A stretch of DNA of 64,000 nucleotides from Leptolyngbya sp. SIO1E4 (GCA_010672825.2 JAAHFU020000007.1:243163-307162); one strand, 5' to 3'; numbered from the stretch's first letter, positions 9,386 to 17,553 are shown. A program made the numbers and translations. Notes: a model not told the origin generated them from the letters alone.

Positions 9386-10102
9386 ATGAAGCCACTGATT
9401 GAATTCCGCAACGTCAGCAAAATTTATGGCACGGGTAACACCGAAGTCCGTGCCTTGTTTGACGTTAGCCTCACGATTGAGGCGGGGGAATATTGCGCCA
9501 TTATGGGGCCATCCGGTTCGGGCAAGTCTACTGCTATGAATGTGATTGGCTGCCTCGATCGCCCCAGCGTGGGTGAATACTTTCTGGATGGAGAGAACGT
9601 GGCCCATCTTGATGACAACGCTCTGGCCCATATCCGCAATCGCAAAATTGGCTTTGTATTTCAGCAGTTTCACCTGTTACCCCAGCTAACTGCGCTGGAA
9701 AATGTCATGCTCCCGATGGTCTATGCTGGGGTGTCGATGGCAGAACGGCGCGATCGCGCTGCTGAAGCGCTACATCAGGTCAAGCTGGCCGATCGCATGG
9801 GCAACAAACCCACCCAACTGTCTGGAGGGCAACAGCAGCGAGTTGCGATTGCCCGAGCGATTGTGAATCGGCCACTGTTAGTTTTGGCGGATGAGCCTAC
9901 AGGCGCGCTAGATTCTCACACAACGAAAGACGTGCTGACCATTTTTTCGGAATTGAATGCCACGGGCATTACTGTCGTCATGGTGACCCATGAGCCAGAT
10001 GTGGCGCGGTTGACTCGCCGTATTATCTGGTTTCGAGATGGTGAGGCGGTTGATGCCCATCTCACCCCGGCCGATATTGGGCATCTCACCGCCACGGTTT
10101 AG
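9386..10102 (+). CDS. ABC transporter ATP-binding protein, MacB/LolD type (orphan)
   Basis: Energises a MacB/LolCDE-type permease that moves lipoproteins, peptides or drugs across or out of the inner membrane. The 238 residues have Walker [10 protein letters not shown] (41-49), the Q-loop, signature LSGGQ (145-149), Walker B LLVLADE (164-170) and an H-loop (VTHEPD). It is closely similar along its length to the ATPase at 46145-46846. Unlike that copy, no permease or adaptor gene lies nearby, so it may serve the same exporter or a distant one. The 288 bases upstream contain nothing recognisable. Confidence 0.88.
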   Translation: MKPLIEFRNVSKIYGTGNTEVRALFDVSLTIEAGEYCAIMGPSGSGKSTAMNVIGCLDRPSVGEYFLDGENVAHLDDNALAHIRNRKIGFVFQQFHLLPQLTALENVMLPMVYAGVSMAERRDRAAEALHQVKLADRMGNKPTQLSGGQQQRVAIARAIVNRPLLVLADEPTGALDSHTTKDVLTIFSELNATGITVVMVTHEPDVARLTRRIIWFRDGEAVDAHLTPADIGHLTATV

Positions 10103-10185
10103 GCAATCTCCCTCTATTTTTGAAAAAGCCTTGCCGATCCCGAGAGATTTGATATAACTACAGGCGAACAGTCATACGCATGGGA

Positions 10186-10209
10186 CTGAGACGCTATATC
10201 TAGTCTCAG
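10186..10209 (+). promoter_or_regulatory. Inverted repeat overlapping the RBS region of the TPR gene
   Basis: CTGAGAC-(10 bases)-GTCTCAG, a perfect 7-bp stem whose 3' arm runs into the Shine-Dalgarno stretch AGGGAGGG just before ATG 10223. In the mRNA this hairpin could partly mask ribosome binding. Regulation is inferred, not shown. Confidence 0.4.
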
Positions 10210-10222
10210 GGAGGGTCAAAAT

Positions 10223-11149
10223 ATGGGTATTCTGCATAACCGCTGGCTACATCTTGTGGGTATAGCTGGCTTAGGGGCAGGCATCTTAGTGGGCACTGAA
10301 GGGCTCTGGCAGATTTCCGTAGCGGAGCCCGATGCGTCTGTGGCCCAAGCTCCGAACCTTTCACAGGCAGAAGCGGCTCTAGATAGAGGGCTGACGCTGA
10401 TTCAGCAAGGGGCCGTAAATGAGGCGATCGCGGCCTTTCGGGAAGCGATTCAAATCGACCCGGCCATGGCAGCTGCCCACTACAATTTAGGCCTGGCTCT
10501 GCGGCAAACGGGCGAACTGCAAGAGGCTGCGACCTCCTTTTGGGAAGCCCTGGCTGCCGATCCTCAATTTGCCATGGCTTACTCTAACCTGGGGGCCGCC
10601 CTCTGGGAGGGGGGGAACTTAGAACAGGCAACTGAGTATTTAGAGCGGGCGATCGAACTGCAGCCTGATTTGGGCAACGCCTATTACAACCTGGGCCTGG
10701 TGCAAATTGACAACCAAGAGTATGACGCAGCGCTTGTTTCCTTACAAAAGGCTGCGGAATTTACGCCCAACGCCCCTGAACCCTCCTTTCATCAGGGGCG
10801 TATACACCTCAGACGCAATGACTATGATGCGGCGATCTCCAAGTTTCAAGCTGCTATCAGCATCTTTCCACAGTATGTTGAAGCGTATTACAACCTGGGG
10901 GTAGCACAGTATGGCAACGGAGACTACAACGCTGCTCTAGACTCGTTTCGAGAAGCGACAAGCTTAGATCCTGAATACGCTAATGCCTATTACAGTGCCG
11001 GGTTGGCCTTCATCCGCCTAGAAGATTACGAAGAGGCACGGGGTGTTTTGGACTATGCCAAGAATCTCTACATTACCCAAAATAATCCCCAGTGGGCGTC
11101 TAATACCCAGTTCCAGATCGATCGCGTGGCTGATCTTGCAGGGCAATAG
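10223..11149 (+). CDS. TPR repeat protein, exported or membrane anchored
   Basis: Protein-interaction scaffold of 308 residues. A hydrophobic N-terminal segment (about 8-30) resembles a signal anchor or signal peptide. From about residue 45 six consecutive tetratricopeptide repeats follow, with the usual pattern (for example AYYNLGLVQIDNQEYDAAL and AYYNLGVAQYGNGDYNAAL). AGGGAGGG sits seven bases before the ATG. Located after the orphan ABC ATPase with a 120-base gap. The partner is unknown. Confidence 0.85.
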   Translation: MGILHNRWLHLVGIAGLGAGILVGTEGLWQISVAEPDASVAQAPNLSQAEAALDRGLTLIQQGAVNEAIAAFREAIQIDPAMAAAHYNLGLALRQTGELQEAATSFWEALAADPQFAMAYSNLGAALWEGGNLEQATEYLERAIELQPDLGNAYYNLGLVQIDNQEYDAALVSLQKAAEFTPNAPEPSFHQGRIHLRRNDYDAAISKFQAAISIFPQYVEAYYNLGVAQYGNGDYNAALDSFREATSLDPEYANAYYSAGLAFIRLEDYEEARGVLDYAKNLYITQNNPQWASNTQFQIDRVADLAGQ

Positions 11150-11180
11150 TCAGACCTTTCGGCCCAGTGAAGTTGGGCTA

Positions 11181-11253
11181 TATAGCAAAAGGCAGAAATC
11201 AGAAGGCAGAAGGCAGAAATCAAAACCTTGCTGCATAAGGATTCCAGGAAATT
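11181..11253 (+). repeat. RptC dispersed repeat, copy 1
   Basis: Begins TATAGCAAAAGGCAGAAA, contains tandem GGCAGAA units, and continues into CTTGCTGCATAAGGATT and CCAGGAAAT. A second copy lies at 61275-61340 in the same orientation. Non-coding. Confidence 0.8.
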
Positions 11254-11437
11254 AAGTACGAACGAACAAAATCATATTTTGGGGGCTGCTCTCGATTGCT
11301 GCAGCTATCTTGGTTGGCTGTGGGCTGATTTCGACCAGTAGTATGGTCGCTTCAGTTATCAAGTTCTCAGTTGTGCTTCATTGGGCTTAACTGGATGGTT
11401 AGGTGGCGATCGTGGGTTTGGGAGAAAACAAAGTTAC

Positions 11438-11893
11438 TCATGTTGAACCCAGTGGAGTAACCAGTACAGCTCGGAAAGCAATTGAGACAGTAATTCCATT
11501 TGCAAATACTAAACCCCAGAATATTTTCGCCGCCCAACTTATCTTAAAAATCCAAATTAGGCTCATCATCTCAATCGCCGCATTTAGTAGCGCAGCCAGA
11601 ATACAACTCACTATCCAAGTCACTGGATTGAATGTACCCCAGCCAAATATTGGATGGATGGTTATAGTTGCGATCAACTCCCAGACAATGCCAGATAGCG
11701 GGATGCTAATCATACCGATGAGGGTAGAAAGAAGGTTCATCACTAGAGTCATCAATCCTACTTTCCATATTTTTTCTTGAGTCAGCCACAGTAAGCAGAA
11801 AGACTCGATTAAAAGGCTAATTCCAACTATCCACCAGGTATTGATCTGTTCAACTAGATACAAGGATGGCCAGACAAGGTTTGCGAAAATCAT
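11438..11893 (-). CDS. Small polytopic membrane protein of unknown function
   Basis: 151 residues with about four hydrophobic helices (around 20-37, 46-70, 87-107 and 115-140). The motif TFNPVTW occurs near residue 90. No catalytic motif is visible. It is the first of four minus-strand accessory genes (membrane protein, VOC, P-loop, DUF1989) separated by long spacers, and such small membrane proteins are common in mobile gene cassettes. On the minus strand just downstream, ACCTAAC near 11398-11404 resembles an attC R-box. An overlapping plus-strand frame is a shadow. Confidence 0.6.
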   Translation of the reverse strand: MIFANLVWPSLYLVEQINTWWIVGISLLIESFCLLWLTQEKIWKVGLMTLVMNLLSTLIGMISIPLSGIVWELIATITIHPIFGWGTFNPVTWIVSCILAALLNAAIEMMSLIWIFKISWAAKIFWGLVFANGITVSIAFRAVLVTPLGST

Positions 11894-12384
11894 GGTTTCT
11901 GCAATTGATAGATTGTTTATCGTTGATAGACTGGCTCAAGACCAATAATTTTTTCGCAGTATAAATATCAGCTCAAACTTAGGGGCAATCTCGACACATT
12001 GCTCCTACCCAAAATCGAGTCATCTAATATCTAATTCACTCGTTTTAGATAACTTGTCAATTCTAACGAGAACTCTCTGTTTTATCGGTACAGCCGGATA
12101 GTGAGGGGGCGATCGCACGTGGGGGAGAAAACGCCACAGTTTTGAGCAGACAGCAATTTTGGGCCTCTTTAGGCCAACCTAACCTGTGGCGATGCGCGAT
12201 CTCTGTGGACACGATTACTCACCTGAGTCTGGTCGTATCTCTGCGCTGCGCGATGTGATGAGTTTGCCTTTATGAGTAGGGTACAGAGAGTAGTGGTGGC
12301 ACGACAACACAATGCATGTGGAGCTGCCGAAAGCCTGTGTTTTGAATGGAGCGATCGCCCCAGCGAGCCGGTGCATCGTAGGCT
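11894..12384. other. Intergenic region before the VOC gene
   Basis: 491 bases with no open frame that I can support. It contains HIP1-like GCGATCGC sites and, at 12299-12378, an imperfect long inverted repeat (ACAATGCATGTGGAGC against CGATGCACCGGC on the other arm) that might be a degenerate attC-like site. Confidence 0.4.
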
Positions 12385-12777
12385 TTATGGGGTTTTAGGG
12401 ACACTTCCCGTGTTGGAAATTTGTTGAATAAGCTCAACCCGATTCCCAAACGGGTCACGAAATTCAAAACGGTGGTATCCCGGAATTGGAATACCGTCGA
12501 GCGTCTCCAATCCCTGATCCTCGATTATTTGTCGCCATTTTGATAGATCGGTTACTTCGTAGGCAAGATGTGCTTTTGTGCGAGTCCGATCAACACCGCT
12601 TTCGATTCCCACATGCACGCTGCAATCACCTACCCTGAGCCAGAATCCTCCACGAGACTGAAGGCTTTCTGGTTTCTGAACCTCAGGTAAGTTCAATATG
12701 TTGCAATAGAAGTCCCTCGCTGCTTGTTCTTTGCTGGGCGGAACCGTGATTTGAGCGTGATGCAATCCAACAATCAT
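12385..12777 (-). CDS. VOC-family protein (glyoxalase/bleomycin-resistance fold)
   Basis: 130 residues with a paired beta-alpha-beta-beta-beta vicinal-oxygen-chelate fold. MIVGLHHAQITVP gives the first metal-ligand histidine (H7), GDCSVHVGIE follows in the middle, and FRDPFGNRVELIQ is the characteristic C-terminal motif with the last ligand glutamate. Possible roles include a lyase, dioxygenase or antibiotic-binding resistance protein; substrate unknown. It has its own long flanks and is one of the proposed cassette-like genes. Confidence 0.82.
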   Translation of the reverse strand: MIVGLHHAQITVPPSKEQAARDFYCNILNLPEVQKPESLQSRGGFWLRVGDCSVHVGIESGVDRTRTKAHLAYEVTDLSKWRQIIEDQGLETLDGIPIPGYHRFEFRDPFGNRVELIQQISNTGSVPKTP

Positions 12778-12818
12778 TAGTTGATTCAGGTTCGCTGTAC
12801 TTTAGGTATCGTGAGTGG

Positions 12819-12902
12819 TATGACGGTTTTGGTCAGCGGCTGCCAATAACCTTGGGGACCTGAGAGTAAATAAAGTAGTTTGATGCACCCCGGTTGTTAT
12901 GC
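12819..12902 (-). repeat. attC-like imperfect inverted repeat, site A
   Basis: Lies immediately downstream of the P-loop gene and overlaps its stop codon. The inner part (12845-12902) pairs ATAACCTTGGGG with ATAACAACCGGGG read from the other end, with unpaired extra bases, and ends in GTTATGC. The left segment GGTCAGCGGCTGCC is shared with site B (GGTCAGTGGTTGCC), and the right end GTTGTTATGC is identical in both. These are features of integron recombination sites, but no integrase gene is present in the window. Confidence 0.4.
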
Positions 12903-13472
12903 GGCGGCCAGCTGAAAAATTATAGAGTCATATGCGGTTTGGATCGCATTTGACCAATTCTCTGATACGTCAATAAATTGTAAAGAAACCTGCTTGCAGT
13001 CGCGCTCAATCTCAATGCTGAGCTGTTTGAAGTGTTTTATATACGACAGCATTTCTTGGTCTGAATACTGGTGTGACCAGCAATATCTATCATCAATTGC
13101 TGCTTGTCGAATCTCATTGAGCTTTTGCGGTATGTCAACACGTGGATATCCAAGAAATAGAGAAATATATTCCTCTCCTCGGAAATGCTGATTAACGGTT
13201 GCTGGAGTAATGACTGATGATTCGACAATCTTAAGGTAATCAAACTCTTTTCCCATATTTCGAATCAATTTTTTGATAATGATTTCGCTTGGATCGGGCT
13301 TCAATATTCCGTCAAGTTGAAAATTAACTGAAAATCTTTCTGGGACATTATTTTTGAGAAAATTAGTTAAAGTATCCGCGTGAATAATGGTTGATTTAGT
13401 GTGGGTAAAAATCATGTTTGCTAGGCGAGATTTTCCTGCTCTACAAACACCTCCAATGATGACATTTTTCAT
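12897..13472 (-). CDS. P-loop nucleotide-binding protein (kinase-like)
   Basis: 191 residues. The N-terminus IGGVCRAGKSRLA carries a Walker A motif (G8-xxxx-GKS15), as in small P-loop kinases such as the zeta-toxin, uridine kinase or chloramphenicol phosphotransferase group. IIHADTLTNFL follows, typical of an acidic residue after the second strand. No closer family was recognised. The gene is AT-rich compared with neighbours. Its stop codon lies inside the attC-like site A, an arrangement often seen in integron cassettes. Substrate unknown. Confidence 0.7.
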   Translation of the reverse strand: MKNVIIGGVCRAGKSRLANMIFTHTKSTIIHADTLTNFLKNNVPERFSVNFQLDGILKPDPSEIIIKKLIRNMGKEFDYLKIVESSVITPATVNQHFRGEEYISLFLGYPRVDIPQKLNEIRQAAIDDRYCWSHQYSDQEMLSYIKHFKQLSIEIERDCKQVSLQFIDVSENWSNAIQTAYDSIIFQLAAA

Positions 13473-13618
13473 TTCAGCGTCTCCAGTTAGAAAAACTCAA
13501 GCAGTCCAGTGCTTTTGCTCTGCCCCAGTTGGATCTTAAATTAATATCTGAAACTGATCGCTAGACTTTTTGTGATCTTGAACTGAAACTACTGCTCATC
13601 TTGATAACAGGAAGCCAT

Positions 13619-13706
13619 ATTAACGTTCCTGGTCAGTGGTTGCCGAGATCTCTAAAATCTCCATCTAAGCAGCTCCGGTCAATCCGCTGAACCAGAGTTG
13701 TTATGC
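13619..13706 (-). repeat. attC-like imperfect inverted repeat, site B
   Basis: Lies 21 bases downstream of the DUF1989 stop codon. ATTAAC begins one arm (CTGGTCAGTGGTTGCCGAG) and GTTATGC ends the other, whose complement reads CTGGTTCAGCGGATTGACC. The two arms pair along about 19 bases, with extra bases on one side only, reminiscent of the extrahelical bases of attC sites. The central spacer is about 30 bases. Confidence 0.45.
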
Positions 13707-13727
13707 CGCTTTAGATGCGATCGAATT

Positions 13728-14354
13728 TCAGCTACTTTTAAGCGCATCATATGTTTCAAACCTTATGGGGGTCAGAGGCAACCCGTTAAGTGGTGATGGC
13801 ATAGCACACACTGACGCAACCCAGAAAACTGGCATTTCTGCACGTAGAGATAGATAGTCACCTGCCTTGGATACAGGTAGTTCAACAGGCCATCTCCCGT
13901 CTATCATTTGTTTCATATTGAGGAATACATTGATAGAAGATGAAGGAACTAGAAGTTGAAGATCTAGATTTTGCTGTTGCAGCTCTGCTTCCAAGACATC
14001 TCGACAACCAGGTCGATCACTCCCATAGAGGAAGTGATTGAGTTCGCGTGAACAAAAGCCACCAGTCCACTCATGAGTTCCACAAGTGTCCTCAACAATT
14101 GTCCAAAGAGGACGCATTTTCTTGGTATACAAGCAATCTCCAGCGGACAATTTCCAAGATTCTTTAGCAAAAGTAGAGTAGATTACATCACAATACTCAG
14201 TTAAATCATTCCGATTGAATGAGCAAAAATCACAAACCTGTTGACCTGCTACATCAATAATCTTGAGAATTTGACCAGGCTCAAGTGTGCCGGATGTTCC
14301 TTGTCCAGCTTCAAGAGTGATGGACTGAATGAGATAACCAGGAGATTTTTGCAT
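13728..14354 (-). CDS. DUF1989 family protein (urea carboxylase-associated type)
   Basis: 208 residues matching the DUF1989 fold found beside urea carboxylase and glycine-cleavage-related aminomethyltransferases. GQQVCDFCSFNRNDLTEYCD (about 52-71) and CGTHEWTGGFCSRELNHFLYG (about 109-129) hold conserved Cys and His residues. The full-length family is about 200 residues, so it appears intact. No urea carboxylase genes lie nearby. It is the promoter-proximal member of the minus-strand accessory cluster and is followed by attC-like site B. Biochemical role not established. Confidence 0.75.
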   Translation of the reverse strand: MQKSPGYLIQSITLEAGQGTSGTLEPGQILKIIDVAGQQVCDFCSFNRNDLTEYCDVIYSTFAKESWKLSAGDCLYTKKMRPLWTIVEDTCGTHEWTGGFCSRELNHFLYGSDRPGCRDVLEAELQQQNLDLQLLVPSSSINVFLNMKQMIDGRWPVELPVSKAGDYLSLRAEMPVFWVASVCAMPSPLNGLPLTPIRFETYDALKSS

Positions 14355-14519
14355 ACCCTTGCTGAACGAACTAAATATCCAGCCAGTGATTATATAGCAT
14401 TACCCTATCAAGGTTTTGAAATCGCTCATTTAGAATCAGCTTTTCTAAGCGTTTACTCTCGATAGGTAACATTTACGAACTTTCCTCACCAATAACCCTA
14501 CGGTATAACTATAGGCCAA

Positions 14520-14658
14520 CGTCAGATCTGACGGATAAAACCTTTGTTCCCTGCAGTTATATGTCAGATTTGATGGATAATACCCGATTTTCAGGAATTA
14601 GATCGAAAATTTGCTATTTAACTCCAACACTTAAGGGTGTTATCCGTTAAACGTGATG
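14520..14658 (+). promoter_or_regulatory. Three operator-like repeats including a perfect palindrome
   Basis: GTCAGATCTGACGGATAAAA (14521), GTCAGATTTGATGGATAATA (14563) and an inverted copy at 14637-14658 (complement ATCACGTTTAACGGATAACA). The first contains the 14-bp palindrome CGTCAGATCTGACG (14520-14533). The first two start 42 bases apart, four helical turns. They lie between the divergent DUF1989 and downstream genes, so a regulator-binding cluster is a reasonable inference. Confidence 0.4.
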
Positions 14659-14694
14659 GTTAATTCCGCTTTTGGAGTCGCTGCATTCCCCGCA

Positions 14695-14755
14695 AGCCCC
14701 TTAAAAAGAAAAACCCTTGCAAGGGAGGTGACACAGGCAAATTCACCACAAAAGC
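14695..14755 (+). pseudogene. Degraded duplicate of the glycosidase gene start
   Basis: These 61 bases align without gaps to 15038-15098, which span the start of the glycosidase gene, with roughly three quarters of positions identical. In the duplicate the aligned ATG has become AGG. It reads as a relic of a tandem duplication. Confidence 0.5.
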
Positions 14756-14880
14756 AAACATTGTCCCTAGATTTCACAAGTCAGGACAGTAAAACCACTG
14801 GGTCTGAAAGTATTAGTTTCTATTATCGGAGCGCTATCGTGAGGGAGAAATTGAATCCCTACTAGGAAAGCGACTGAAAC

Positions 14881-14982
14881 ATGAAAGAAAAAACGAACGA
14901 GACGATAACACAGTACGGACGTATATCGTTGGTGCTTGGGCTACTGGGGCTGGGGTCTTTCTTGATATACGCTGTTTGCTAG
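14881..14982 (+). CDS. Putative 33-residue single-span membrane protein
   Basis: ATG to TAG frame of 33 codons: a polar N-terminus (MKEKTNETITQYGR) followed by one hydrophobic helix (ISLVLGLLGLGSFLIYAVC). AGGAAAG lies about ten bases before the ATG. The clean polar-plus-helix layout suggests a real small membrane protein, but it matches none of the photosystem, cytochrome b6f or NDH small subunits that I know. It lies between the relic duplicate and the glycosidase gene. Expression evidence is needed before trusting it. Confidence 0.35.
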   Translation: MKEKTNETITQYGRISLVLGLLGLGSFLIYAVC

Positions 14983-15064
14983 GAAAACCGCTTAGGGTTC
15001 TGGTTTGGATCCTAAACGGGTAGCTTTGTTCTCAAGAAGCTTCTTAAAGGGGAAAATCCCTGCA

Positions 15065-16039
15065 ATGGACGTGATACCAGCAAATTCGTCACAGCAGCTG
15101 AGGAGAGTGAGGTTTCAGGGCTATCGACCCCTCTGGGTGGGGGTGATGTCGCTGTTGTTAGCTGGGGGCTGTGCGATGTCGGAATCACCCGTGTCAGCCC
15201 CTGCAGTAACCGAGGCAAATGGGGATCAGCCTCTTGTGGCAGATGATATGGTGACGGCACCCATGGCTGAACTGAGCTACCAGGTTCACGCTCTCAGTAG
15301 CAGTCAAGTGCATGTGGTCACCATTCCCCCTAATGCAGGCTATCGCATTGATGTAGCCGTTACGGCAGACTTGACCCTGCTACCAGAAATCGCAGCCCAA
15401 ACAGGGGCGATCGCTGCCATTAACGCAGGTTTTTTTGACCCGCAAAATGGGCTGACCACCTCCTATGTTGTTAGCAATGGCGAACGGGTAGCAGACCCTC
15501 AGCAGAACCCACGCCTCATGGAGAATCCTGACCTTGCCCCCTTTCTGGAAGCGATTTTAGATCGTTCAGAATTTCGGGTTTACGACTGTGAGGGCGCAGT
15601 GCAATATGCGATCGCTCGTCACAGCGCCCAGATTCCTTCTGGATGTACCTTAGAGAGTGCCGTGGGAGCCGGGCCTCAGCTGCTGCCCACCATGACCGGA
15701 TATGAAGAGGGATTCCTGGCAGATGATGCTCAGGGGGCGTTAGTGCGTGATGCCTTGGGGAGTCGATATCCTAACGCGCGATCAGCGATCGGGCTAAAGG
15801 CGGATGGAACCGTGGTGCTTGTGGTTGCCAGCCAACGCCTTGATCAAGAAGCCCCAACAGGTCTGAGTTTTGACGCGCTAGCAGAGTTTTTGCACGAACT
15901 AGGGGTCACGTCTGCCCTTAATTTAGATGGCGGCAGTTCTAGCGGGTTGTTTTACCAGGGTGAAACCCGCTATGGTCGCTGGAATGCTGAAGATAACCCG
16001 GTTGAACGGCCGATTAAATCTATCCTTTTGGTGCGCTAG
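15065..16039 (+). CDS. Lipoprotein phosphodiester glycosidase (NAGPA/DUF2233 family)
   Basis: 324 residues from ATG 15065. After a short basic leader, a hydrophobic stretch ends in the lipobox LAGGC, so it is probably a lipid-anchored periplasmic protein. The catalytic region contains AAINAGFFDP, RSAIGLKADGTVVLVV and LNLDGGSSSGL, the three signatures of the phosphodiester glycosidase fold (related to N-acetylglucosamine-1-phosphodiester alpha-N-acetylglucosaminidase and phage/spore YoaR-type proteins). It likely cleaves a sugar phosphodiester in the cell envelope. An in-frame TTG at 15005 would add 20 residues ahead of the signal and is less likely. Confidence 0.85.
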   Translation: MDVIPANSSQQLRRVRFQGYRPLWVGVMSLLLAGGCAMSESPVSAPAVTEANGDQPLVADDMVTAPMAELSYQVHALSSSQVHVVTIPPNAGYRIDVAVTADLTLLPEIAAQTGAIAAINAGFFDPQNGLTTSYVVSNGERVADPQQNPRLMENPDLAPFLEAILDRSEFRVYDCEGAVQYAIARHSAQIPSGCTLESAVGAGPQLLPTMTGYEEGFLADDAQGALVRDALGSRYPNARSAIGLKADGTVVLVVASQRLDQEAPTGLSFDALAEFLHELGVTSALNLDGGSSSGLFYQGETRYGRWNAEDNPVERPIKSILLVR

Positions 16040-16120
16040 ATCTCCAGTTTCTGTTGGGCAAGCTGGAACCATTGAGGTCTTTAGCTAAAACCTGGAGAGC
16101 TTGCTGTGAGGCCATTGCTG

Positions 16121-17047
16121 TCACGCCAGGCCAATCTCTTGGAGCCGCTGAGTCAAATATTCTCCCGCCGTCAGGTTAGGGAAATGGGGCTGCCCTCCGG
16201 TTTGGGCAACACAGCTTGGTAGCGGGGACAGGTCTACCGCCGGACGAGGATGAACAAAGAACGGCAGCGAAAAACGACGATCGCGATCGTTGTCGGGGTT
16301 AACTACCCTGTGGGTTGTACTTTTGAACCGACCATTTGTGAGATTCTGCAGCATGTCTCCAGTGTCTACGATGATCTGACCTGGAATAGCTGCGATCGGG
16401 AGCCAGGTGCCATCCTTTTGCAAAAGCTGTAGTCCCGGAGCCGTGGCCTCGCAGAGCAAAGTGATGAGATTAATGTCTTCATGAGGGGCTGCTCGCACAC
16501 TGGCCGGGTGGGCCTCTGGAGGCACCGGTGGATAATGGATAACTCGAAGAAGGGTCGGACTCTCGGTTGTCATTTCCCGCAAGAAAGAACGGGGCAACCC
16601 TAAGTAAAGGGCACAGGCCTCCAGCAAGACATTGGCACAGTCTTCTAGGTGTTCAAACAAGGCCATCATGGCAGTTTGAAACGAGGTTACCTCCGTAGGC
16701 CAGAGATTAGCTGGTTTAGTCGTTTCGCGCCCGATATGCCAAAACTCCTTCAGGTCAGGATGAGGGGAATCTTTGGCATGTTCCCGCCCAAAAGCGGTGA
16801 AGCCCCGCTGTCCTTTGAGGGCGAATACTTCGTAATGGGTTTTAGTTTCCTCTGACAGCGAAAAGACTGCCTCGGCAGCATCATAGGCCGATTGAACCAA
16901 CTCGGGGCTGATGTTGTGATGGGCCAGTGCAAAAAAGCCAATCGACTCTAGGGCATGACCCAAGGTTTGCACAAACGTCTTTTGTCGGGTAGGGTCAGGG
17001 CTCACAAAGTCAGTGAGATTAAGGACAGGAATCGTTTGGGATAGCAT
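16121..17047 (-). CDS. 2-oxoglutarate/Fe(II) dioxygenase, isopenicillin-N-synthase-like
   Basis: 308 residues of the IPNS/GA-oxidase-type non-haem iron oxygenase family. The N-terminal DIOX_N-like region (IPVLNLTDF) is followed by the jelly-roll core. Iron ligands are H189, D191 (PHEDINLITLL) and H246 (STTHRVV); R258 and S260 (RRFSLPFF) bind 2-oxoglutarate. Substrate unknown. A paralogue lies at 62614-63546. Downstream convergent to the glycosidase gene, upstream flanked by an RptB element. No operon partner is evident. Confidence 0.9.
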   Translation of the reverse strand: MLSQTIPVLNLTDFVSPDPTRQKTFVQTLGHALESIGFFALAHHNISPELVQSAYDAAEAVFSLSEETKTHYEVFALKGQRGFTAFGREHAKDSPHPDLKEFWHIGRETTKPANLWPTEVTSFQTAMMALFEHLEDCANVLLEACALYLGLPRSFLREMTTESPTLLRVIHYPPVPPEAHPASVRAAPHEDINLITLLCEATAPGLQLLQKDGTWLPIAAIPGQIIVDTGDMLQNLTNGRFKSTTHRVVNPDNDRDRRFSLPFFVHPRPAVDLSPLPSCVAQTGGQPHFPNLTAGEYLTQRLQEIGLA

Positions 17048-17176
17048 GCCGGCATTTTTGAGCGTTGCCTCAGGATACGCTATGGGGAGTCAGAATTCTG
17101 AGGTCCCATTCAGAATCGATGTTCGCCGCCAATCACCATAGTGGTTCGGGAGCATCCCGAATTTGCAAAACTGCCA

Positions 17177-17360
17177 TCTCCCAATTTTGATACCCGTGGC
17201 GAAATACACAATTAGCAATACTGATTGAGCCACAACCGTTTTTGAGGCCCCCCAACCCCCAAATTTGGGGAGCAAAGGCCGGAAGTCCCCCAGAATTGGG
17301 GGATTTAGGGGGCTTCCAGTAAGTTCGCAAAATATTTCGCCAGCAGTATCAATTTTGGGA
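17177..17360 (+). repeat. RptB MITE-like element, copy 1
   Basis: 184 bases bounded by near-perfect inverted ends: the left arm reads CTCCCAATTTTGATACC then CGTGGCGAAATA, and the right arm complement reads CTCCCAAAATTGATACT then GCTGGCGAAATA. The interior has short palindromic GGGGGTT/AACCCCC-type stems and no coding capacity. A second full copy is at 63630-63821 in opposite orientation. Confidence 0.85.
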
Positions 17361-17404
17361 GAAGGGGCTGGGGGATGAGGGCTATTTGCGAAAGTGGGAT
17401 GCAC

Positions 17405-17553
17405 TCAGCGGTTCTCATTCGGGTAAAGTGCAACCCTATAGAGCAGGTTGCATTGTAGGTTGCATTGGAATAAAGGGCGCCCCAGACCCCAGGCCCCAAA
17501 CCCCAAACCCTATTTTGACCCCAGTGCACTGCACACAACTGAAAAGGGCCTAT
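17405..17553 (+). repeat. RptA dispersed repeat, copy 2 (diverged, reaches pdeM start)
   Basis: Begins AGCGGTTCTCATTCGGGT, carries a second leader unit (GCAGGTTGCATTG), the CCCAGACCCC/CCAAACCCC heptamers and ends CACAACTGAAAAGGGCCTAT. Its last bases include the ATG of pdeM. Confidence 0.75.

Larger units (their letters stand above)
14355..14880. other. Intergenic region with operator-like repeats and a gene-start relic
   Basis: 526 bases. It contains the promoter side of the DUF1989 gene, three copies of a GGATAA(A/T/C)ACC motif, and a degraded duplicate of the start of the glycosidase gene. A 70-codon frame at 14653-14865 covers that duplicate but has no other support and was not called as a gene. 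Confidence 0.55.

Noticed and set aside
11256..11390. 44-codon plus-strand open stretch with a hydrophobic segment and LVGCG, like a lipoprotein signal
   Set aside because: No usable start codon and it ends at once; at best a gene relic next to an RptC copy.
11403..11780. 125-codon plus-strand frame opposite the small membrane protein
   Set aside because: The minus-strand reading has a proper membrane-protein pattern and ATG; the plus frame is its antisense shadow.
14653..14865. 70-codon plus-strand frame
   Set aside because: Its recognisable part is only the degraded duplicate of the glycosidase gene start; remainder is unsupported.
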